Shown here piece after piece: positions 26,443 through 39,121 of a stretch of 64,000 nucleotides of DNA. Within the stretch, counting starts at the first letter, position 1; the number at the start of each line of letters is the position of its first letter. The notes beneath the pieces are model-generated. The model had not been told where the DNA came from and ran no database searches. It saw only the letters and a list, made by a program, of their open reading frames with translations. The stretch comes from Kryptolebias marmoratus. Lineage: Eukaryota > Chordata > Actinopteri > Cyprinodontiformes > Rivulidae. The position numbers were made by a program, and so were the translations under genes. Location of the stretch: contig NC_051444.1 of NCBI RefSeq assembly GCF_001649575.2, positions 18,037,199 through 18,101,198 of the forward strand, written 5' to 3'.

Positions 26443-29239
26443 GTCAGTCTTTGTTTAGTTTACACATTCACAAAAAAAAGGTATTGTTGGGCAGTTTACT
26501 TCAGAATTAAACAAGGGACTCAAAGATCGACAGCTGAGATATTTATTTGAACAATAAAAGTACAGTTTAACATGATTCAAACAGTCTTGCAACATGGATT
26601 TCTTTCTGAGAGAGTGGCAGCAACGACACTTTTTGTTTATTTCTTCATTATCTCAAAGTCAGTAATTGAACACAGTTAACACAACATTGCACACAGACAC
26701 TACCTTTGCAAACCAAGCATGTTTTCATAAAGCTGGAGACATTCTGACTCCAAACAGGTTTCTCAGAGGCACTGTGGCCTTGACTAACCAAAACGTTGAT
26801 AATCCTGACACTTCACTTTCATTTGGAATTTACAGCCTCTACAGCATAAGCTCAAATCGTATTTCCGTCTTAAATTGCTTAATGAAAAATCTTTCACTCT
26901 TTTGCAACTGCTAATTTAATAGCAGCCAAATGTGCTAATCCATGCAGCGATTGTAGCATTAGCACTAAAGTTCAGTCTAATACTGATGCTACCACTGTAT
27001 GACTACGCTTCAGGGTTTCTGTGTAAAACTCAGATGACAACCCCTCTCGCTACACCGAGGAAGACATGCAAATAGCTCTTCTGACAAACGTTCTCAACCT
27101 GCTCAGTCAACCTCCCACTCAAGCATGGTGAGCATGTAACAGCTGTGCAGGCTGACGGCAAACCCACGCAAACCCCATTTCTCACGGTTTCACAGTAACT
27201 GTAGAGTGAAACATCACTGGACACCATGCAGTCTGCTCTCTGACCAACTGTGGCTTAACATCGGGACAGCTGATATTTATGGGCCATCGACAATTTACAT
27301 TTGCCCTTTCTTCACTGTGGTATAAACAATAGCCAACGCTAAAGGGAAGAGCATCTGAGTTGCAACTGAGATAAACATGCATTTGAAATTTGCTGTGAAT
27401 CTATCAGTCATTTGATCTGAGTCCACTCGTGTGTCCTATAAATAAAGTGCCAACACCAATGGCAATGACACACCAGTGTACCAATTATAGTCTGTGTTGT
27501 TGTGTATCTGTGCTCTTGATGTTCAAAATGATAATAAACGAAAACACCGAGATTGTTATTCTCACTCAGTTCCCACAGCACCCTATCAGATTTTATATCT
27601 CTGACAGCACATTACGCCGTAAGCTCCCTGAAGACAGACGAAGCAATTTTACACAAGTCTGAAAAGTGATGGAAAATTACATCATCCCGCAGCAGAGCTG
27701 TCCGGAGTCCGTTCCTTGATTTATGACTGCGAGCGAGTCAGGTTCTTTACTAAAATCAAGACCTACATTTTATTAGACGTAATGCACACAGACACAAATT
27801 GAAAACACAACATATAGCGATCTGAGTAAATATTCATACAAATCATCCAAATCCCCTCTCTGTTCGGGGTTTCATTTTTCCTTCGCAGCAATGTAATCAG
27901 AAGGGACCAAATGAAAAGCTTGTGGCGGCATTGTTATTGAAACTAGTCTGCATCATGAGCTCAGCAGTGGAGGCAAAAACACGAGCACACACACATACAG
28001 TAAAAACATAAGCACAGCAGCGCCACCGCACTCAGATGGTTGGATATCTTGTAATGGTATAAGAATATAAGACAATTCCCCAGCATCAAGAATCTGGCAG
28101 TTTGTATGTAAATCACAAAGGAGACCAAGAGCCACATTCAGCCACTCCTACCCCCCCCAAGAAAACTGAAAACTGATCAGTACTGCAAGGGAAGCCTGTG
28201 CATGCTAATGTATCGCCACCAACAAGTGGATAAGTGACCTTAAGGTAGTTTAGGCATAATGTTTTTGTCACTGGCTCTGAAACCATATAATTTTTTCATC
28301 TCAGTCTGTGTAGTAAAAAATTGGGATGAATCTTACTTGGCAGACACAACGTACATCACCAACAGGATTCAGTTCAAAAACAACGCTGAGCCTGAATTAA
28401 TCCCTGTTTATAAATATTTATAGCTGCCTCAGTAGCAAGACAGACAGCTACTTCATTGTGCTCCCAAGAGAAAAAATGTTTTCACAGTCTGCACATGGAA
28501 CATGCACAGTTCACTGCACACAAATATACACCGTATGGATGTGTGCAACTGGATAGCTGACAAGGAAGCTGAAAATCCAAGGACAGACCTCCAAAATTTT
28601 GACTGAATAAGAGGAGCAGCAACATTTACAAGGGAGTTTCTTCATTTTGTACCACTAGTTAAGCAGATCGCAAATTGCCTTTTATAGCTTTGCTCACAAC
28701 AAAAAGTCTTTCAATTCATACACCCTTTAAGAAAGTTTTTTAAACCAAATACTCATATGAGAGGAGATACAGGCAAAAAATACCCCCAAAATATATATAA
28801 ATTTACTAGTTGGATTTAGCCTGCCTGCTTGGTTATGGGTATAATAAAAGATTTATGTCTAATATACATTCACAGTATATGTTATTGTTATGTTCATAAA
28901 TTCCATTTTGACAACTACTAGAGGCTACAAACATCATGGCAGAATGTAATTTCAGCAAGAAAAGTTTGTTTGTTGGGGTTAAACAGGCACACCTACAACA
29001 GCTAACAAGAAGTTTACATGGCACTGCTTAGTTTGTATTGTATTGATTGGATAGTTGAGTTTCGATCTTTTTGTGCCAATGTTCACATCAAGTAACAAGT
29101 CAGTTTTTTTCGCAATCTCTCAGAAAATGTTAACAGTCAACTGCAGGGCTGCACAAGAGCAGAGGTGCTTCATACATTCCTTGCAACATACTAGTTGTTG
29201 CTCACCGCCACAAGGGGCAGGCAATCAAAAAAAAGTCTA

Positions 29240-29530
29240 AGTCTGTGTGCGTGTGTGTCTGTCTGTTAGCAAAATATCCCATGAACCACTGTACAAATCT
29301 TAATAAACTTTCATAAATAATCAGTGGCTGTACATTTATAACTGATGACCTTTTGGAATGAACTCAGGCTGCCACAGGTAAGCAACTTTAGCAAACACAA
29401 AATGGCTATGACTCATCATTTTACATATATTCAGCTAGAATATGTGGTAGTGACCAAGAGTCATCCTCAACACCAATTCCAAGTGTTGACAGAAAGCACA
29501 GCAACATTCTTCAAATTTTGCTCATTAAAA
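29240..29530 (+). repeat. single copy of the ~300-bp interspersed repeat
   Basis: This block shares the order of motifs seen at 14630-15430: gtctgtctgttagcaaaata then tcccatgaaccactg, tacatttataactgatgacc, ggctgccacag, aaaatggctatgactca, attcagctagaatatgtgg and gagtcatcctcaacac. It is diverged, with small gaps relative to the other copy, and is in the same orientation. No ORF of interest is present. Confidence 0.7.
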
Positions 29531-31039
29531 GTATCAGACAACATGATTCCTTCAAGAAATGCTACTTTTGTATCTAACAAAAGTCATGTTGGTACTGTAG
29601 AATACTGCTATTTAAGGAGAAATTTAGGTTTAGATTTAGAATAAAAAATATTTTCTCTAATAAAATAATGGCCTGCCTGGTGCGGTGAAAAATTTTTGTT
29701 CAGTATGTTGCCAGAAACCCAGGCTGCAAAACTCAAGTGAGCAAATCCTCTTAGCACATTAAGCTACAAAGTCAAATTATGTATAACAAAAGAAGAATAT
29801 AATAGGTGTGGGACTGAGTGAGAGGCCAAAAAATGTACCACTTTCATGCAGAACAGGGGAGTTGGCTTTTTTCCCCCACCATTTTGTATTTAAGGTACAT
29901 TGCTGATCAAACTAGCATTTCCATTACAAAGAAAGGAAACATGGAGTAGGGTTTGGAGGAATTCAACTCAGATGAGATAAAGAACCAAGAGAGAGCATTA
30001 AGATCACTTTTTTCTGGCCACAGTAGCTTTTCAGCTAGTCCAATTAAAGGCAGCAACAGAACTATCAGTCCGGATGATGCGTCTGTTGCTGCCTAAACTC
30101 AGATGAGTCATACTACTGTGAAACAAAAAAAGCCCTTCCTAGCAAATGAAGCAAAACCTAAAAGAGTGTGGCACGGCAGCAAATTTGTTTAAAAATAAAC
30201 CTTAAATAAAATCCTCTGTCAAAGGTGTCTAGTTATGAACAAGCACGTTTACACTCTGTAAGGTGACCGATTATTGTTTGACTCAGCAGCTTTGAATAGA
30301 CATAAGAGAATAGATGAGTTCATGATCATCAGTAATACAGCAAAATTTTTACAAAGGCGGAGTTCAAACACGAGACAGCAAAGGAGAAATTTAATCTTGC
30401 AAAGTGAAACACTCCGAACACTCAGCAAGGGTAAAAATGTTTGTTCGGCATACAAAATCTTTGTTAATAAAAGCCACCTTTCAGTGCTGGCGACTATCAC
30501 CACAGATGGTGTGCCTTCAATGGTGGGCTGGTCCAATGAATTCATTGCCAAATGCGGAGGATGATTAACTTCCTGAACTGTCAGTGAATAACGCACCAAC
30601 AAGCAGTATGTACAGAAAAACACAGAACAACATTATGGACGTGTCAATGACGCGCTAATGATCAGTCGTGCAAGCTTTTTGACAGTAGAGAGGGGAATGA
30701 GGATTTGGCAATAAACAAGCAAGAACACAAGAACTCAATGACAATCAGTGGATGCTCAGTTTGGTATTTTTTTAACTGTTGACCAACCATGTTGGATAAG
30801 TTGAGTTTAGTTAAAAATTCAGCTGGTTATTGTTGATCACAAACAGCTACTGGTGTTGTTATCATGTAGCTTCAATCCTGTGGTTTGGGAACTTTCCAAA
30901 ACTTGCTTTGTGTGCTGGAGAAGGAAGGTAAGGAAAGTGTGCTACTTCACTGTGTGTGCTAATCAGACAAGCCAGTAAAGCTTGAAGAAATATTTTAAAA
31001 TGGTGAAATCATGGGACATTTTCAAACAAATCCTTTGCT

Positions 31040-31200
31040 TCTGGTTCAGGTGGTTAGCATTGTTGTCTCACAGAGAGAAGGTCCTGTGTTCAAATCTCAG
31101 TTTGAGTCTTTTTATGTGCAGTTTGCATGTCCTTCGTGTGCATGCATGGGTTTTCTCCAGATACTCCTGTTTCTTCCTACATGGATTGCAGTTGTTTGGT
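31040..31200 (+). mobile_element. tRNA-derived SINE-like repeat head
   Basis: The sequence runs ggttcaggtggttagcattg, ttgtctcacagagagaaggt, cctgtgttcaaatctcag, cagtttgcatgtccttcgtg, gggttttctccagatactcc. This is the same family as the minus-strand element at 5530-5976, here on the plus strand and lacking the tail. The ggttagcatt and gtgttcaaatc blocks look like degenerate A and B boxes of a pol III promoter. It has no coding meaning. Confidence 0.75.
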
Positions 31201-33343
31201 TTTTTTCTGTTTACTTTGTTACATTCACTTTTTAATGCAGTATTCCAAAGAGAGAATGCAGACCATAATGCGAAAAAAAAAAAGAATTTTTAAAGCACTA
31301 CATGGGAGAATGAGATTAAATATAAGCAGCACGTTACTGGCATTGTTACCAAGATTTTCTGAACTTGGAGGCATTCAGGTCTAATTTCCTTAGCATTAAT
31401 TTAGGCTTAGTTGTGCACCAACACACACACAATTAAATTCTTGGCCCATTGTGTGATATCAATCAATCAAGTGTCAATATCCCCTTCTACTCTCACCTCC
31501 CTCTCTTTTATGCACTCACTTCCATTTGTTTTTCGCTGAACAATTTCCATAATTACCTTCTTTCCACTCAGTTGCAGGTTGTAAGAAGCCTGCACATGTT
31601 GCCAGAGCAAGCTTAACTCTCAGCAATCATTATTACTGATTAAAACATAAAACCCCTTCAGAGTGACAGCAACAGCAAATCCCAAATTCCTCTATCAGCA
31701 TGTTTTACTTGAACACTGCTGTTTCATCATAACTTAAAGGCCATTTTGAGACTTACATCATTTATTTTATCTACCCCTTTGTGCAATCCTCTCTTTGTCC
31801 TTTCCTCTTTTGTTTCCTCCTTTGTGTTTTGAGCCCCAGGGGTTCCTGTTTTGTGCCTCAGTTCTTTCATGATCTCCCTCCACTAGAGGGTTTAAGACCA
31901 AACAGATTTTTTTTTTTACCCCCAGGAAGTGAAGGAGTCTTGTGGAAGTGGAGGAGGTGGGGAAACATGTATTTGCATGCCTGTCAGTCAAAATGTATCG
32001 TACAACACATAAACACAAGTCAACCTTCATGCTGCTCTAATGTCTGCTATTCCTGATGAGGAATTTAACAACTAGCAGACAGTTTGTTTAAACCACACGG
32101 GTTCAGAGGAGTTCAAATAATGCATAGCTAAAATGGAAATGTTAACTTTATTTACAGTGTTTTCACCTTGTTAGCTGATGTTATGTAAAATATTGACTCT
32201 GCTGTGTAAAGGTTATTGGTATGGTAACTATAAAATGTAGGCGTTTTTGACATGAATGCTAAAAACCATGAACAGGGGACTTCTTTCCTGGTTAGGCATT
32301 GCTTTACTCACATTTCTTACACACATCAGCTGCACAAAAGGTGCATTACCCACAACACTGGCAGAGAATAAAGTTTAAGATCATTCACTATGGGATTGGT
32401 GTTACTGCTGACTTGTATTTTGACTCCAGTCTGGACCGATGTGCAATGCATTAATTTTAACTTGACTTCTGTCTTCTTTACATCAATACAAAGGTACCAC
32501 TTCAACAGAATACATTTATATCCTTGCAGTCTTTTAGTTTGTGGCCAACAAATATGATTGACATTAGGCAGACCCTTTCAATTATGAATGTAGAAAAACA
32601 TATCAAAGGGTTGATGGTACCTTTGGGTGTCAGTTTATTCAGAGAATAATTTCTGCTTTTGTTTCACCAGCTTGTCCAACCGTTACACGTCAGCTGTAGC
32701 TGCCGTTACAACAGTCTGCCTGCTCCGTGGCGCAGCGCTACGATGGGTGAGAAGGGAGGCTTTTTAATATTTTAGTCAGACTCCCGGCAGACTGATGGCT
32801 TACAGGGGCAGCCAGGCAGGGCGCACAGCCAAGGTTAGCAGTAACATCAATCTCCTTTCATTTGAACCTGAACACTGTACTGCTGCACTCAGAAAAAGGA
32901 CGCCTCTACTCCACAATTCCTTTCAGTGCAGGCTAGAGGTCCACATCACATAATGCCTCAAATACATCACGGAGCCAGCAGATTCTGTTCTTTGTGCAAT
33001 TTTTTTTGCAAAAATCTGTTAAACGTTGATCATTTTGTGAAATGTACTGCATGTGTTCCATTCTGTAGAGTGTTTATTTATTTAAGATGTATCTTTTCAG
33101 CAATTAGTTCACAGAGAAGGGGAATCAAAAGCTGTATTTATGTGTTGGATAATTGATGTTCGTCTTTTACTAACAACAGAAAGTGGAGTTTTCCAACTCA
33201 GTGCTTTGCATTGTGTTCGCCTGTGACCAAATTTATCAGTTTCAGTTTGACTGTTTCAGAAATTAATTTACGCTATACATACTTACAGCATCATAAAAAG
33301 TCAAACCAATAAATTGTTTCATTAGTTTACATTATTACCATTC

Positions 33344-33956
33344 TAAAGCCCTATTCGTTTTACCTAGGGTCCACATGCTATTTGTAACAATTATGGTGAT
33401 TGTCTATGTTGTTAATCCCGTGTGAATCGACCATGTCCGTAATTTGTAAAGTAAAAATTCTTCTGCAAGTTACCTACTATATTTTGTTATATTTTGTTTC
33501 CTGGGTGCATTTTTATTTGCTTTTGGCAATGGAGGCTGAATTGGAGTGCATAGAAAACCTTTTGTGTCCTGGGCCAGCAAAACCCTATCGACCCATAACA
33601 GTGGCCATAAAAAAGAGAAGGCTGAAGAGAAGGAGCAAAATCACAAGCAAATGGTGGCTCACATCATGCATTGCTCTGTGCTGAAAAAAATATTTTCTTC
33701 TGTTTGTAGACTGCTATACAGCGAGCTAGCTGTGGCCGTAGCCTGAAAAGTAGTTTTAACATCAACTCAAAGTAAGCAGATGTTATGCAATTCACAGCAC
33801 AATAAACATATCTGGAAGATGTCCGTAAATTTCAGCAAAATCTCAGGCTTCGGTTATCCTGTGTTAATGTCCCACATAAAAAGCAGACATTGTGGAATAA
33901 TTTATTTAGTGCATGTGGTCCCTACGTAAAACTAATCCTGTGCGAATAGGGCTTTA
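33344..33956. mobile_element. non-autonomous DNA transposon with terminal inverted repeats
   Basis: The element opens taaagccctattcg, then ttttacctagggtccacatg. It closes with the reverse complement of taaagccctattcg, followed by cacaggattag and ttttacgtagggaccacatg. The two ends are therefore inverted copies, but the left end lacks an 11-base block present on the right. The interior is about 600 bp and encodes no recognisable transposase. A short plus-strand ORF (33400-33684) ends in a basic tract (IKKRRLKRRSK) of unknown meaning. I see no convincing target-site duplication. Confidence 0.7.
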
Positions 33957-34689
33957 CGCTGTCAGTTTATAGGGATGCAATCCTGATGCAGCTGTCAGAC
34001 AGATCTTTTGTGTAACTTTAGCTTGATGTTTAAGCTGAAGCCAACAAAGTGAAGCTGATGACAGTTAATTGAATCAGTTATGCAATCAGAAGAAGTGATT
34101 CAGTCGCAGGAACTTGAAGTCTTATATTTACAGATGAGCTGCTCTCTAACAAGCTTTACCATTGATTACCACTATAGGCAGACATTAGAGAGCTGTGCAC
34201 AAACTCACTGAGCTGGAGTCACTTACAGTAACTATTCATGCTTGCCAGAGAAGCTAGTGGATGTGACATAGACACATTGTCTGGTCTAACAAAGTATTTC
34301 ACATGGGTCTGTAGGTAAACAAATGTTGGATGTTTTAGTAAGAGAGAGTTGGTGAACAGTTAAATACTAGAGGTTTCCTCATGCTGTCGAGGCAGAACAA
34401 ACTATTGATTTAGCACTGATTTACATAGTTTTTGTCTTACTGAAATTCATGTGTGGGTTGTTTACTAAATATGGTGTTGTTCTTTTTCTAATAAATGCTG
34501 CTGCCACCCAAATCCTGGAGTGCAGCAGCACATTTTTTTCAGCAAACAATTGAATACAACATTTTTACTGCAGAGGAATTTTACAGTAATAATTGTTTTT
34601 GTTTTTTTTAAATGTATTAATTTTAAGTTTTATATATAAAAATGCTCTTTTGATAAAATATTGGCCTGTTAATAACAATGTGTTAAGGT

Positions 34690-35690
34690 GGCTTGATTAT
34701 ACAACATACAGCTTCAATGTAAAAAAACAGGACTTGGTTGCACAAGTTTGAATTTATTGTGGATTTTCTCTAATCGTCACAGTAAAAATTACCTGCAGCT
34801 GGTGGTTTGTTTTTGCATAAATAGGATTTCTTTGACAGCACTTGTTGAATTGAACACTATTCAGAACATTGGGAAAGTTTAAGTAACTCACTGAAAATGT
34901 AAAAAAGAGGGAACTCAAGTTCACAAGTTGATTGTATTTTGGAGCCAAGATCATCAGAACAATTGTACATAAATACAAGTTATTCAAATGTGTCACCACC
35001 TTGCCAAGGTCTGTAAGTAAATCTCTAGCCTTAGATGAAAAGGGAATGGGTTAGGGTGTTCCTAAAAAAAAGTCTGAGAAGTACTGGACGCTAAAAAAAA
35101 AAAAAAGCGGCACTGTTCACAGTGAAGTGAGTTTCACACTGCCCTGACCTAGAATAAAGCCCCTTTTCCACAAACAACATCTTTAAATGGAAAAAAGACT
35201 GAGCTTTTTGGGCACACTAACATGCTTGCAGGAGTCAAGGTGAACTTTTGAAACCTAAGAACAATGTACCAACTGACAAGCATGGTGGTGATAGCATCAC
35301 CCTGTGGGACTATTTTGCTGTCAGCTGTGGTGGGGCACTGCACAAAAAGATGAAATCATGAAAAAGGAAGGTCTACCATCAAAATCTTTAACATCAATTT
35401 AAAGTGACAGCCCAATGGTTGAAACCTGGGACACATTTGAGTGTTCTAACAGGACAATATTCCCAAACCTACATTAAAATTGTTTTCTGAATGGATAAGT
35501 CAGGCTGACATAAAGCTTCAGGAAAAGCCTCTAAACCCCCTCCTCAAACGTACCTAAAAGTTTGTGGACCATGCTTAAAATCCAGAAAACCAACCAGTTT
35601 TAATGAACTTTACCAGTTCTGCAAAGAACAGTGGTCAAATATCCAGCCAGAATTCTGCTAGTAGCTAGTTGATAACTCAAAAACCGTGTG
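34690..35690 (+). mobile_element. Tc1-like transposon relic with broken transposase
   Basis: The plus strand carries landmarks of a Tc1/mariner transposase gene in the correct order. These are aagcatggtggtgatagcat around 35280 (region before the second catalytic aspartate), aatgaaaaaggaagg-type sequence, caacaggacaatattcccaa (the QQDN-PKxT block) near 35450, and gtggaccatgctta near 35562, followed by aaaccaaccagttttaatga. Many stop codons and frameshifts break the frame, so no transposase could be made. A related relic in the opposite orientation lies at 52955-53890. The left boundary is approximate. Confidence 0.7.
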
Positions 35691-35735
35691 TTTGAGGTGT
35701 AAGAGAAATTGAATCAAATAAAATATCATTGGGGG

Positions 35736-35772
<37 letters not shown>

Positions 35773-35774
35773 GT

Positions 35775-35821
<47 letters not shown>
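35736..35821. repeat. compound microsatellite (TATC)n-(AG)22
   Basis: About nine tetranucleotide TATC units (35736-35772) are followed after gtgtc by 22 perfect AG dinucleotides (35778-35821). It abuts the 3' side of the Tc1-like relic. Two plus-strand chance ORFs (35709-35912 and 35729-35974) exist only because the repeat reads through as YLSI and ER repeats. Confidence 0.97.
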
Positions 35822-35823
<2 letters not shown>

Positions 35824-38800
35824 TGCACCCTTCTCAGAAGATAGGTCCTGTCAAGCCACTCAGCATATCTCTGATCCATTTGGCCCTTGTGTCAGTCATC
35901 CTTGTGAATTGATTGAATTGGCAAAGCTCCTCGAGAAGTTGTTTAATCAGTTATTGTGCTGCTGTAATATTTAAAAAATAGATGAAGAGTAGAATTTGGG
36001 GGTATGCAATCACCTAATGGTTTTGGTTATGAATGATGTGCGTGCTCAGAAGGGAGGACCGAATCAAAGTGAAGATTTGATACAATCCACTGGGTTCCTA
36101 AACCTGAAATTCCTACACTAAGTGCCATTTTAAAATTTACTGAATCAGTTTACCTCTCATTATAATTTGTTTGAATTTGACTGTATGGTTCATGTTGTAA
36201 TTGAAAAAAAGGGAATGCATGTAATTGGATTTGAACTGAACCTGTTTGCTTTTTCTGTATAGTGGCAAGCAATGACGTGAATTGAGAATTGATGGTAAAT
36301 GAATAAAGGTAATTGAAATTAACAAACTGATGGAGATGTTCAATGCAACTCAAAAGGTTATATTAACCACTTCAATTCAGATGCAACAAAGTTACTGCTG
36401 GTTCTAAATGATGTTTAAAAAAAGCCCTCACAAAACCCAAAGTACAAGCCATTGATAGGAAATATTATACTGTAAACAAAAGTAAAAGGTTTGAGATTCA
36501 TTCTCCTTCAGTTTCATTCTGTGTGCTTGAGCTGACTGAAAATTTCATCTTGAACATGCTGAAGGATATGCAGCGCTGTATGTACAAGAGCCTGGAGAAA
36601 TTTCAAACAAAACAAACCTCAAAACCTCTCTGAAGGCGACTGCTGTGGGCGACACATTGTGAAAAGAGAAGACATCATTACCCACAGTGGCCTGTCAATC
36701 AATGCCATGTGCGTTGGGATGAAGATGCTAAATTTAACTTTCCTGTAGCCCATATGAACACATCCATGTCACTCTAAACACAGAGAATGGTGGACTTGAG
36801 CATGAATAAGTTGCACTGTGTGATTGTGTTTCACACAAATCATACAGGCAAATCTCATTTTGACAGAATCTGGCTGAGATGAACTGGAACCTTTGAAAGA
36901 AACCTGAACATGTCGTGTGGAATCAAGGAATGGCACTGAATTTAGATGGAACAATAAAGTATATACGTCGTCCAATCTGGCTCGCTGTGATATGGGGGCA
37001 CCAAGAAAAATGAAGAGAAGCAAATCAACTAAAACAGTCAATTAGACTCCCTTTGCACCCCCTACTCTGCCTTAGAAAACCCTTCAAAGTGCTGCCATCA
37101 GCGAATGGCAATAAAGTGAATGAGCTGGCTGTAAATGGTGTTGGATGCTGAGGCAGGGGACTGTCAAATGGAGCTCATCACGCTGAGAAAACAGTCTCCC
37201 ATGCTGTAAAAGCAAAATGGGTGTCCAGCACCTTCCGCATGGAAGAAACAAACCCCAGTAAGTCTGGAGAAAATAATACAGCAGAAAGGACAGCAGCAGG
37301 TGATCACGGACTAAAAGGACATTTCCGTTGATGGCCATGTTGGGTCGATGGCTGAGCGTGTGAGCAGCAGGAGAAGAAAGTGACATTATTAACGCTCTGT
37401 GTCAGAATGTCCCAGAAGAAAGAGCCATCGCCCAGCAGGAGCTCTGAAATGACACCCTCTCCTGACAACCAGCCTGATGACTAAATCTGACAAAATACAC
37501 AGCCGGGGTGTTTTTGTGAAACTGGGGATGGGCCCACTGTAGGCCAAGAAGCAAAAGAAAAGGGTTTTTTGTAGCTCAAGGTAACACTCTTTTCAAAAAG
37601 TTGAATTGGGGCATCTTATTATGCAGAATTCACTTTACATCAATTCATTTCTTTACATAAAATCCTTATGCCCAATCCCTTTGCCCACACTCTTATTTAT
37701 TTCCCCCCTTGACTCCTTTCAGAGCTACTCCTCTTTCTCGATTTCTCAGTTTCACTTCCAGAGCCCAGCTGTTTTGTGTCCTGCTGGGCATTTGCAACAG
37801 GATGATTTCCACACCGATCGCAGCGCCATTTAAATAAACATCAACAGAAAATGTCAGAGGGAGACTCGGAATAACACCAGGGGCTTATCCACTCGCACAG
37901 CTTTAAAGAGGGGAGAGGAGCCATCCAGCTCCATCATTTCTGCCTCTCTGTATGCTGTTTGAATAACCAGCAAACAGCCATTTGGCTTGGGCCATGTCCA
38001 CTTTATGTAAGCCAGAGAGGCCAGGCTTCAGCTCCCACAGTAGTAGGGCTGACTCCCTGCTGGTCTGCTGCATGGATTTCTCATAACACTGATACTTTTT
38101 CTTAGTGCGCATTTACTGGTCCAGTACTGTGCTCAGTTTCTGTTTAATTGTAATTCAAAAAGTAAAGAAAAACAATATGTAAAACAGAGATCTCTATGTA
38201 TTTTATGTGCGGATGCTTTACATCTGCCTCCCATAGAAAGCATCAAGAGTTGCCAATGGCTCTGCTTTGAAATAGTGAAAGAAAAAAAGCAACTGTCACT
38301 CAGACATGATCCTTCTGGAGTTTATTTTTTAAATAAATGCATAAAATAGATTAAATAAAACAAGATATCATTCTCTCACATATGTCAACTCACACCCCCT
38401 CTAAAATCAGTCTAAAACAAGTCAGGACCCTGAACGCAGCAGGGCTAATGCTTCTTCACAGACCTCTATCCCCATTTCACTCTGTTCTCCGTTTCCCTGG
38501 TTTTGCATTGGAAAGCTGTTGGCAGCACTTGTCATTTTGTTTCATAAGTGATAGCAATTATTATTCTGGTGTTCGGGATCAAAGACACCAAAAGGAGGTT
38601 TTTAGACAGGAGAAAACACCAAACACCACTTCCCCGCTTCTGTTTACACTGATAGAGGCTGAGGCCTACAAGGCAGAGTCGATGTGACTGACAGAATGGG
38701 AATACACCTCCTACTTCTAATCCTGCAGGGAAGGGGGTGAGGGTGGGGTTATAAAGAAAAAGAGGAAAAAAGAGAAATTAAGTTGTTTCAACTAAAAGGG

Positions 38801-39102
38801 CAACTGTAACATTAACCACAATGCTTCCACCTGCTTACGCTGGATTAGTCCCATTACGGATTCTTTTTCAGGCCTGAGAGGGCTGAAGGCGTTAAACCAG
38901 GCAACAAGCACACCAGTCATAATGAGCTGGAGCGGCCTTGACTTCAAAACATTCTCTCTGCTACGACGCAAACAGACCAAAATTTAACATTTCCACATCA
39001 TCCACAGGGCGTGTTTCCACTTCTTAGCAGTCATGTAGATTTCTCCATTTACTGAAAGAAAACACGAGCCATCTCATATTTAATTGTTTTACATAACAGG
39101 AG

Positions 39103-39121
39103 GTGTGTGTGTGTGTGTGTG
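39103..39121. repeat. (GT)n microsatellite
   Basis: Nineteen bases of uninterrupted GT dinucleotides lie in unique intron sequence. Confidence 0.95.

Noticed and set aside
27953..28135. Minus-strand ORF with a hydrophobic end (VLMFLLYVCVLVFLPPLL), considered as the TrkC transmembrane exon
   Set aside because: It lacks the NK-x-GRRSKFG-type cytoplasmic sequence, has no matching splice donor phase, and the hydrophobic run comes partly from a CA-rich stretch.
33400..33684. Plus-strand ORF with basic tail inside the TIR element
   Set aside because: No homologue recognised and the element is non-autonomous; not called as a gene.
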